A stretch of 31,096 bases of DNA from Cloacimonetes bacterium UBA5284. GTDB taxonomy: Bacteria; Cloacimonadota; Cloacimonadia; Cloacimonadales; Cloacimonadaceae. The notes beneath the pieces are model-generated. The model saw nothing but the letters and a program-made list of their open reading frames with translations. It did no database searches and had not been told where the DNA came from. Made by a program: the position numbers and the translations under genes. The stretch lies in the NCBI GenBank assembly GCA_002410505.1, contig DHSO01000012.1, positions 1 through 31,096 on the forward strand. The letters are read 5' to 3'. Shown here piece after piece: positions 1-6,723 of the stretch (its first letter is position 1; every line of letters begins with the position of its first letter).

Positions 1-6
1 GGGGTC

Positions 7-33
7 CCCGCAAAATTGCGCAGCCATTTTGTG
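7..33 (-). repeat. 27-bp interspersed repeat, copy 1
   Basis: Read on the minus strand this matches positions 9615-9641 at 24 of 27 bases, with a core of TGGCTGCGCAATTTTG. The plus-strand copy can also fold: CCGCAAAAT at 8-16 pairs with ATTTTGTGG at 26-34, with one G-T pair. It looks like a small palindromic intergenic repeat of REP type. No named family is claimed. Confidence 0.6.
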
Positions 34-81
34 GAGTTAAAGAAACGAGATACACCAGCAATGCAGGCATTCTCAATTCAC

Positions 82-193
82 CGTTCACTATTCACCATTC
101 ACCATTCACTATTCACTATTCACCATTCACTATTCACTATTCACTATTCACCATTCACTATTCACTATTCTCCATTCACTATTCACTATTCTC
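82..193. repeat. 7-bp tandem repeat array, about 16 units
   Basis: Sixteen consecutive 7-bp units of the form YATTCAC are visible, with variants CGTTCAC at the left edge and TATTCTC at 166-172 and 187-193. The first base alternates between T and C. An imperfect unit (CAATTCAC) sits just to the left and CATTGAG to the right. The unit length of 7 is not a multiple of 3, and every frame stays open only because the repeat lacks stop codons. No coding role is likely. Confidence 0.9.
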
Positions 194-317
194 CATTGAG
201 CGCAAGCGCCAAATTTGTGTTAATTAGTGTAAATTCGTGGACAGACAAATCTGCGGAATCTGCGTGCCCGATCTGCGTCAATCTGCGTGAAATAGAAGCT
301 TAGCCCGATCTCAAAAC

Positions 318-2447
318 TCATTTGCGCAAGCTGAGTGAAAGGCCCAAACTCCAGTTAAAACCAGGTTGCGGAGTGTGAGCATAGATCTCATAGCGTTCAT
401 CGCTGAGGTTTTCCAGCTTGAGATCCAGGGACAGGGGCAGGATTTTGAGTGGACTTTTCAGCCACAGTCCCAGATGCCAGGTAGCAAAATCCGGGATTGG
501 GCCAATCAGATTGTCGGGAGTAGTATATTGCTCGCCGGTGTAGCGATAGCTCAATTGCGCCCCTGCGTGAGGCGATTGCAGTTTGAGCGTGGCCCCGGCT
601 TTGATATCCGGAGTGTAGAGCAGGTTTTTGCCATAGGTGGGGTTGGCAGGATTGTTTGCTGAACCGCTGCGATCTTTAGCTTTGCTAAAGACGATCCCGC
701 CTTCAAGGCAAACGAAGCTGAGTGGATACAGCGACAATCCCAGTTCCAGATTTCTCAGTTCCGCTTTGCCCACGTTGTAAGGCTTCCAGGTGTAGCCATC
801 ATGTTGATGCCAGCGGATGAGATCGTGGATGTTACTGATGGAGTATTCCGCTGAAGCACGTGTGAAGCGATTGGCGGCACTGAAACCGATCATGCCACCC
901 CGGGAGCTTTCGCTTTTCAGATCGGGATTGCCCTGTGCCTGGCTATCCCCCATCCAATACATATCCCTGAAAGCCGGCAGTGAATATGCCGTTCCGATGT
1001 TGCCATAAGCTTTGAGTTCCAGGGGAAGGTGCAGAGTGAGGCTCTGTTCCAGGCGCAGGGGAGTGAACACTTCGCTGTATTTATCGGGGTAAACCCAGTC
1101 TTGACGGATGCCAAAGCCCTGCTCCCAGGTAAAGAGATCCCAATCCTTTTGATGACGCGCGAAAGCCCAGAGAGCGGTGAGCCACTTCGGAGTGGGCCGT
1201 TGCCACTCTTGAGATTCTGGAAACAGGCTCTTTTCGCCATACATCATAAGGCGTTGTTCTATGCCAAAATCCAGGCTGAAGGGATCATGGTTCAGACTAA
1301 AAGCATCCTTCAGAAGAATATTTGCCGATCTGGTTTTGGTATGCGAGCGGTAAACGGGAATGCTGGAAGCAAGGTTTTCGTATTCGGAGAAAGAGTGATC
1401 TGCCTGCAGACTGACTTCATTGTTCCAATGCTTTGCGCTGGTGATGAAGGCTTGGCGATAGATGGCATCCTCCCCCTTCATGGCGGCATGGTCAAAGAGG
1501 GGCAGGTTGTTCACAGTGCCGGGAAGTTCGCGATGGAACTTGTGGTAGTTGATGAGGGTTTCAAATTGGCTTTTCCCGGAAGCAAGAGCAGCTTTGATGA
1601 ATATGTGGTCCTGCTTTGTGGAGTTATTTTCTCGCTTTCCGGAGCCTTGGGTGCTGCTATAGCGGAAGTCATTTTCGGCGAAATTCCGAGAGTATTGCAG
1701 GCTCAGATTGTAGCCGGCGCCACTGAGCGAACCCAGCGCCCGGCATTGATACATACCATAGGAACCAAGCCCGCCCTCCAGTTCCATTTTCCGCTCGGTC
1801 TGGGGTTTCAAGCTTACGATATTGATGATGCCCCCGATTGCCGAGGGACCTCCATACACTGAGGAGGCCCCTTTGATGATTTCCACATGGGAGATCTCTG
1901 AGGCGGGAATGCGGCTAAAATCGAAAGCTTCACCGCTGTTGCTTACGGGATTGCCATCCAGCAACACCAGCGTGTGGCGGCTGAGATTACCCAAAATCGA
2001 GATGTTTTGCGCTTCTCCGCTCAGCGCCGTATTGGGACTATCCATTATGTATTGATCCAGCAGTATGTCCCCCACGGTGCGCAGTCCGGAATTCGTATCG
2101 GGGTGGATACTGCGTGCATCCAGCGCCGCCGAGCTGCCGCGGTCGTAGCGATCATATACCCGAATGATGGGCATATTGACGGGATCCGCTTCCAGCATGA
2201 TTGTGGCCCCGATGGTGGCTGTAGCCACAGTTCTGGTTTGGTAGCCAATGCGGGAGACTATCAGAGTATCTGCTCTTGTTTGCAAGTGAAATAAACCCTC
2301 AGCATCGCTAAATACAAAGCTGTTTCCGGCTTGAATGGTGGCATAAGCTATCCCTCGGCCGGAGAGATCCACTATTCTGGACCGGATCTCTAGGGCGCCA
2401 AGACACAAGCATATACTGAAGATGCAGATGATAAGAAGCTTTTTCAC
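318..2447 (-). CDS. TonB-dependent outer-membrane receptor
   Basis: This is an outer-membrane active-transport receptor of about 709 residues, within the family's usual range. The order is: signal peptide (VKKLLIICIFSICLCLGALE), a carboxypeptidase-regulatory-like beta domain (about residues 20-95, SGRGIAYATIQAGN), a plug domain (about 110-220, with LVLLDGNPVSNS and the typical GGPSAIGGIINIVS), then a beta-barrel to the C-terminus (NWSLGLSLSLRK). The plug resembles BtuB/FepA-type receptors. The substrate cannot be read from sequence. I chose the GTG at 2447 because GGGAG lies 8 bases upstream and the product begins with a classical signal peptide. An ATG at 2462 (five codons upstream) and a TTG at 2504 are alternatives without a good ribosome binding site. 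It is divergent from the ABC exporter genes. B12 or siderophore uptake is possible but only inferred. Confidence 0.88.
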   Translation of the reverse strand: MKKLLIICIFSICLCLGALEIRSRIVDLSGRGIAYATIQAGNSFVFSDAEGLFHLQTRADTLIVSRIGYQTRTVATATIGATIMLEADPVNMPIIRVYDRYDRGSSAALDARSIHPDTNSGLRTVGDILLDQYIMDSPNTALSGEAQNISILGNLSRHTLVLLDGNPVSNSGEAFDFSRIPASEISHVEIIKGASSVYGGPSAIGGIINIVSLKPQTERKMELEGGLGSYGMYQCRALGSLSGAGYNLSLQYSRNFAENDFRYSSTQGSGKRENNSTKQDHIFIKAALASGKSQFETLINYHKFHRELPGTVNNLPLFDHAAMKGEDAIYRQAFITSAKHWNNEVSLQADHSFSEYENLASSIPVYRSHTKTRSANILLKDAFSLNHDPFSLDFGIEQRLMMYGEKSLFPESQEWQRPTPKWLTALWAFARHQKDWDLFTWEQGFGIRQDWVYPDKYSEVFTPLRLEQSLTLHLPLELKAYGNIGTAYSLPAFRDMYWMGDSQAQGNPDLKSESSRGGMIGFSAANRFTRASAEYSISNIHDLIRWHQHDGYTWKPYNVGKAELRNLELGLSLYPLSFVCLEGGIVFSKAKDRSGSANNPANPTYGKNLLYTPDIKAGATLKLQSPHAGAQLSYRYTGEQYTTPDNLIGPIPDFATWHLGLWLKSPLKILPLSLDLKLENLSDERYEIYAHTPQPGFNWSLGLSLSLRK

Positions 2448-2504
2448 TCCGGATACTCCCATATTGTTTGAGGACAAAATCCCCGGTGAGACCGCGCCTG
2501 TCAA

Positions 2505-2691
2505 TCAATATCTCGGGCTGTTTACAGCATCGGGAAAAGCGAATTTGGACAGCCAAAGAGTTTTTGGGGTGCCAAACAAAGGATTTGACAAAAAGGCACG
2601 AGGAATGAGTGTGGCACGGTGGCTGATTGCAAGCAAGCAGGGCAATGCCACATGATTCTCGGAATTTTGAAATAAGGATAAATAAAAACCA
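2505..2691. promoter_or_regulatory. Divergent intergenic region with dyads
   Basis: This is the control region between the receptor (-) and the exporter operon (+). Visible elements are a dyad GCTGT-TT-ACAGC at 2517-2528, an inverted repeat GTGCC (2569-2573)/GGCAC (2595-2599) flanking a TTGACA at 2585-2590, and GTGGCA (2611-2616)/TGCCAC (2646-2651). GGCACG also recurs directly at 2595 and 2613. No good -10 follows the TTGACA at 16-18 bp. I could not match a cobalamin riboswitch (no B12 box on either strand). Confidence 0.35.
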
Positions 2692-4449
2692 ATGCGAACA
2701 TTCGACACGATTCTTCCCTATCTGAAGAAGAGTTATGCCCAGATCACGGGCGGCATCATCATGCTGATATTGGTGGATGTAGTGCAACTCATCACCCCCA
2801 AGGTGATGCAATATGCCATAGACAATATTCAAGCCCGTCAGATCGACGAAATGGGCCTTGGCCTGATCGCGCTGCTCATCATCGGCCTGTCTTTGGCGGT
2901 GATGGTATTGCGCTTCTTCTGGCGTATGCTGATCATCGGAAATTCTCACAGAATTGAAAAAGGATTGCGGCAGGATTTTTATAATCATCTGCTGAAGCTC
3001 TCGCAGAATTTTTTTAACAAGAGCAAAACCGGAGACTTGATGGCTCATGCCACCAACGATCTGAATTCGGTGCGCATGCTTTTTGGAATGGGCTTGATCG
3101 CGGCGATGGATATTGTTCTGATGACCATTGCGAGTTTCTCGTTTATGGTCTCCATTGACCTGCGACTCACTTTGCTGGCAATCATTCCCATGCCGATTCT
3201 TTCGGTGACTATCGCCTATTTTGGCAAAAAGATGCACAAGCGCTTTGCTTTGGTACAGGCCAGCTTTTCCGCCATGAGCGGGAAGATCCAGGAAAGCATC
3301 TCCGGCATCCGCATCGTAAAAGCCTTTGGTCAGGAGAAGTCTGAATTGGCCAAGATCGATGAGGTGGGCAGGGACTATATGAACCAGAACATCTCCATGG
3401 CAAAGATCGCCGGCTTCTTTCATCCTTTCCAGGGCTTCATCATCGCCTGCTCGATGATCATAACCCTATTTTTCGGTGGACGCGCGGCGATAGGAGGGGA
3501 CATCACCATAGGTGGATTCATCGCTTTCTTCCAATATCTGGGGATGTTGGTCTGGCCAATGATCGCCATCGGCTGGATCGTGGATATGTATCAACGCGGA
3601 ACGGCTTCACTGAAGCGCTTGAACGAGATCTTTGGAGTGGTACCGGAGATCGACGACAAGCTGGCCAATCCGAACATAAGCAAGCTGGAAGGCAATATCA
3701 CCGTGAAAAACCTCAGCTTTCGTTATGAAGACGAGTTGCCATTGATATTCAAAGATATCTCGTTTTGCATCGAAGCGGGCAAAACTCTGGCCATCGTGGG
3801 CCCCACCGGTTGTGGCAAGACCAGTCTGATCGAGCTTATGGTGCGCATCTACAATCCGCCCAAAAACAGCATCTATATAGATGACAACGAAGTACATCGC
3901 ATCCCGCTGGAAGTGCTGCGCCGGGATATGGTACTGGTACCGCAAGACATCTTCCTGTTTAGCGACAGCATTGCCAACAACATCCGTCTGGGCAATCCCT
4001 CCCAGCCCTTGGATGCAGTATATGAAGCAGCAAGGATTGCCAGTGTATACAACGAGATAATGGAATTTGAACATAAATTTGAGACCATGGTCGGCGAGCG
4101 CGGCATCACCCTTTCCGGGGGGCAAAAACAGCGGGTGGCAATCTCCCGAGCCCTGTTGACCGATCCTCAAATACTTATTCTGGACGACGCCCTTTCGGCA
4201 GTAGATACAAAGACAGAGCGCCAGATCCTGGAACGCCTCATCGAGGCCAGACGCGGCAAAACCACCATCATCATCGCCCATCGCATCTCCTCCATCCAAC
4301 ACGCGGACAGAACCATCGTGCTTACCGATGGTGTGATCAAAGAACGGGGTAACCACGATTCCCTCTTGCGCTCCGGCGGTATATATCGCGATCTCTACGA
4401 GAAGCAGCGCATCCGGGCAAGGCTGGAAGACGAGGAGGCGGGACAATGA
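2692..4449 (+). CDS. ABC exporter half-transporter, degenerate-site subunit
   Basis: A fused membrane-ATPase half transporter of 585 residues in the inner membrane. An ABC transmembrane domain of about six helices fills roughly residues 1-310, followed by the nucleotide-binding domain. Visible motifs are Walker A GPTGCGKT (about 370), signature LSGGQ (about 473), Walker B ILILDDALSAVD (about 494) and the switch histidine in IIIAHR (about 528). The residue after the Walker B aspartate is Asp, not the usual catalytic Glu. That is the hallmark of the degenerate-site subunit of heterodimeric exporters such as LmrC, BmrC and TM287. Its stop overlaps the next gene's start (ATGA, 4446-4449), so the two are co-translated partners. 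Substrate unknown: drug, lipid or peptide export are all possible. The ATG at 2692 has only a weak, distant AAGGA. Confidence 0.93.
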   Translation: MRTFDTILPYLKKSYAQITGGIIMLILVDVVQLITPKVMQYAIDNIQARQIDEMGLGLIALLIIGLSLAVMVLRFFWRMLIIGNSHRIEKGLRQDFYNHLLKLSQNFFNKSKTGDLMAHATNDLNSVRMLFGMGLIAAMDIVLMTIASFSFMVSIDLRLTLLAIIPMPILSVTIAYFGKKMHKRFALVQASFSAMSGKIQESISGIRIVKAFGQEKSELAKIDEVGRDYMNQNISMAKIAGFFHPFQGFIIACSMIITLFFGGRAAIGGDITIGGFIAFFQYLGMLVWPMIAIGWIVDMYQRGTASLKRLNEIFGVVPEIDDKLANPNISKLEGNITVKNLSFRYEDELPLIFKDISFCIEAGKTLAIVGPTGCGKTSLIELMVRIYNPPKNSIYIDDNEVHRIPLEVLRRDMVLVPQDIFLFSDSIANNIRLGNPSQPLDAVYEAARIASVYNEIMEFEHKFETMVGERGITLSGGQKQRVAISRALLTDPQILILDDALSAVDTKTERQILERLIEARRGKTTIIIAHRISSIQHADRTIVLTDGVIKERGNHDSLLRSGGIYRDLYEKQRIRARLEDEEAGQ

Positions 4450-6602
4450 TGCACGGACACGGACACGGCGGCTTCAGCAGCGATGAGATCAAAGGAAAGA
4501 TCTACGATCGCAGATTGTACGGCAAAATGGCCCACTATCTGAAGCCATATCTGAAATGGGTCATCATATCCTTCTTTGTATTGATGCTGGTTACTGTGGC
4601 GGAATTGATCCTGCCCCTGATCCAGACTACCGCCATCGATGATCATATCGTTTCAGACCGCAGCATTGCCATCTTCACTGATGACGCAATGTATCATGAA
4701 TTTATGGATCGCTACAAGGTGCTAAAACTGAAAGAATACAAGTACGAAAATGCGCATTTTGTGGTGATCTCCGCCGCGGATAGAAACAAGATGGACCTTC
4801 CGCACTTGAAAAGCCTGGAAGAGCAGGGATACATCAGCCCGCACACGGTATTTTTGGTAGATGACAATCCCACAAATGAAAAACTGCTCTTGAAATATAT
4901 GCAACTGGATGACAATCCTAAAGATGGCATTCAAGCACTATCAGGCTTTTTCCGCATTGGCGACGGTCGGATTGCCGTTTCCCGCGAAAAGATGATGGAA
5001 CTGCCCCGCAATGAACGCTTGAAAGTGCGGCAAAATTCATCCACAGCTTTGCTCTGGCTGGCGCTGCTGTATCTGGGTATCATCATCGTGCGCTTCATCA
5101 GCGGATACACTCAGGCAGTGATGACCACTACCTTCGCACAGAGGGCTATGAACGACCTGCGTCACGACGTGTATGCCCACTTGCAAAAGATGCCGACCCA
5201 ATTCTTTGATAAGAATCCCGTGGGACGCTTGGTTACCAGGGTCACAAACGACATCCGCTCCATAGACGAGATGCTGGCTTCCGGAGTGATCACGATCGTG
5301 CAGGACGTGATCCTGATCATTGCGATTGTGGCTCTGATGCTGGTTCTAAACTGGCAGTTGGCGCTGGTGAGCATGGCAATCTTACCACTGGTGATCTGGA
5401 TCATCGCCATCTTCAGAAGCAAGACCAGGGTCTTGTATCGCGAAGTACGCAAACATCTGGCTCAGTTGAATGCTACTCTGGCGGAACACATTGCCGGTCA
5501 AAAGATCATCCAGCTCTTCAATCAATACAGCAACAAGCGGGATGAATTCTCGAACATCAACCAAAAGTACTTTGGGACTTCAATGAAGCAATTGAAGCTC
5601 TTCGCCTTTTTCCGTCCCGTGATCCATGTATCTTCGCAGATAGCGGTGGGCATCATCATCTGGTACGGCGGCGGGCAGATTTTGCACAATGCCATCACTA
5701 TCGGTTTGCTGATGGCATTTACCCAATACATCCGGAAGTTGTTTGAGCCCATCAACGATTTTAGCGAGAAATTCAATGTGTTGCAGGGCGCTCTGGCTGG
5801 AGCGGAACGCATATTTGACCTGATGGAATTGGAACCGGACGACTATCGGGACGACTTGGTAACCGGCGCCAAACTGGATGGAGAGATCGAATTTGAAAAT
5901 GTGTGGCTGGCATACAATCACGATGAATGGGTGCTCAAAGACATCAGTTTCAAGATCAAACCCGGCGAGAAGATAGCTCTGGTGGGCCACACCGGTAGCG
6001 GAAAAACCTCCATCGTAAACCTGATCCTGGGTATGTATCCCTATCAAAAAGGGCGCATCCTCATCGATGGCAAAGAGCTGAAAAACTACGGCCTGAAAGA
6101 TATTCGCTCCAATGTGGGCATCGTGCAACAGGATGTGTTTATCTTTAGTGGAAACATCAGCGAAAACATCGCTCTGAACAATACCGATATGAGCGAAGAT
6201 GAGATCCGTCAGGTGGCAAAGTATGTGAACGCAGATAAATTCATCAGCCAATTGCCCCACCGGTATAATGAACCTGTGATGGAACGCGGGGCCACACTCT
6301 CTACCGGACAACGTCAATTGATCGCCTTTGCGCGGGTGCTGGCATACAATCCCTCCATCTTTATCTTGGATGAGGCCACCAGCAATATCGATACCGAGAC
6401 TGAACTTTTGATCCAGGATGCTTTGGAAAAGATCATCAAAGACCGCACTTCCATCATAATCGCACACAGGCTTTCCACCATTCAACACGCGGATCGCATC
6501 ATTGTGTTGCACAAAGGCAAGATAGTGGAAGAAGGCTCTCATTTTGATCTTCTGGACAAAAAAGGCCTGTACTATGACCTATACAGGTTGCAGTATACTT
6601 GA
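4446..6602 (+). CDS. ABC exporter half-transporter with extracytoplasmic insert
   Basis: Catalytic partner of the preceding gene, 718 residues. It has a His/Gly-rich N-terminus (MMHGHGHGG), TM1 at about 35-60, then an insert of about 135 residues (61-195) before TM2. The insert would sit outside the cytoplasmic membrane. The rest of the transmembrane domain and the ATPase domain follow. Motifs are Walker A GHTGSGKT (about 513), signature LSTGQ (about 617), Walker B FILDEATS with the catalytic Glu (about 638) and IIAHRLS (about 671). The noncanonical LSTGQ pairs with the partner's Asp-containing site, while this subunit's Glu pairs with the partner's LSGGQ. That gives one degenerate and one working ATP site, as in LmrCD and BmrCD. 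An insert between TM1 and TM2 is also known in the BmrD/YheH branch. The ribosome binding site is GAGGAGG inside the upstream gene. Confidence 0.93.
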   Translation: MMHGHGHGGFSSDEIKGKIYDRRLYGKMAHYLKPYLKWVIISFFVLMLVTVAELILPLIQTTAIDDHIVSDRSIAIFTDDAMYHEFMDRYKVLKLKEYKYENAHFVVISAADRNKMDLPHLKSLEEQGYISPHTVFLVDDNPTNEKLLLKYMQLDDNPKDGIQALSGFFRIGDGRIAVSREKMMELPRNERLKVRQNSSTALLWLALLYLGIIIVRFISGYTQAVMTTTFAQRAMNDLRHDVYAHLQKMPTQFFDKNPVGRLVTRVTNDIRSIDEMLASGVITIVQDVILIIAIVALMLVLNWQLALVSMAILPLVIWIIAIFRSKTRVLYREVRKHLAQLNATLAEHIAGQKIIQLFNQYSNKRDEFSNINQKYFGTSMKQLKLFAFFRPVIHVSSQIAVGIIIWYGGGQILHNAITIGLLMAFTQYIRKLFEPINDFSEKFNVLQGALAGAERIFDLMELEPDDYRDDLVTGAKLDGEIEFENVWLAYNHDEWVLKDISFKIKPGEKIALVGHTGSGKTSIVNLILGMYPYQKGRILIDGKELKNYGLKDIRSNVGIVQQDVFIFSGNISENIALNNTDMSEDEIRQVAKYVNADKFISQLPHRYNEPVMERGATLSTGQRQLIAFARVLAYNPSIFILDEATSNIDTETELLIQDALEKIIKDRTSIIIAHRLSTIQHADRIIVLHKGKIVEEGSHFDLLDKKGLYYDLYRLQYT

Positions 6603-6655
6603 TGTGAACTAGTACATAATATTAGAGTATAATGTATGCAGATTGCGAAAAAACA

Positions 6656-6684
6656 TTGACAAAAACTCGCAGTCCGCATATATT
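6656..6684 (+). promoter_or_regulatory. Sigma70-type promoter for the secreted protein
   Basis: TTGACA at 6656-6661 and TATATT at 6679-6684 are separated by exactly 17 bp, with the gene's ATG 40 bp downstream of the -10. A second TATAAT lies at 6628-6633 but without a good -35. The ribosome binding site AGGAGG at 6714-6719 precedes the ATG by 4 bases. This is the clearest promoter in the window and suggests housekeeping-type expression independent of the exporter operon. Confidence 0.75.
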
Positions 6685-6723
6685 GCTGAACATGGAATAA
6701 TCCCTTGATCTATAGGAGGATCA

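Larger units (their letters stand above)
1..317. other. Noncoding repeat-rich region
   Basis: No believable gene lies here. The open frame across 16-303 encodes only a translated 7-bp repeat (SLFTIHH/SPFTIHY). The region holds half of an inverted repeat pair at 7-33, a 7-bp tandem array at 82-193, and word-like repeats at 211-290: the word ATCTGCG occurs at 249, 258, 271 and 281, preceded by TTAATTAGTGTAAATTCGTGG-like text at 220-240. No clear U-tract terminator for the receptor gene that ends at 318 was seen. Confidence 0.8.

Noticed and set aside
82..193. Possible CRISPR array
   Set aside because: Units are 7 bp with no spacers, and no cas genes are in the window.
16..303. 95-codon open frame over the tandem array
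   Set aside because: It translates the 7-bp repeat (FTIHHSL...). The frame is open only because the repeat unit has no stop codons.
2611..2630. Sigma54 -24/-12 promoter (TGGCAC...TTGC)
   Set aside because: The GG and GC dinucleotides are 16 bp apart, not 12, so the spacing is wrong.
2308..3423. 371-codon frame on the minus strand
   Set aside because: It runs antisense through the ABC transmembrane domain, whose motifs are certain. The His/Gln-rich composition is typical of an antisense shadow.
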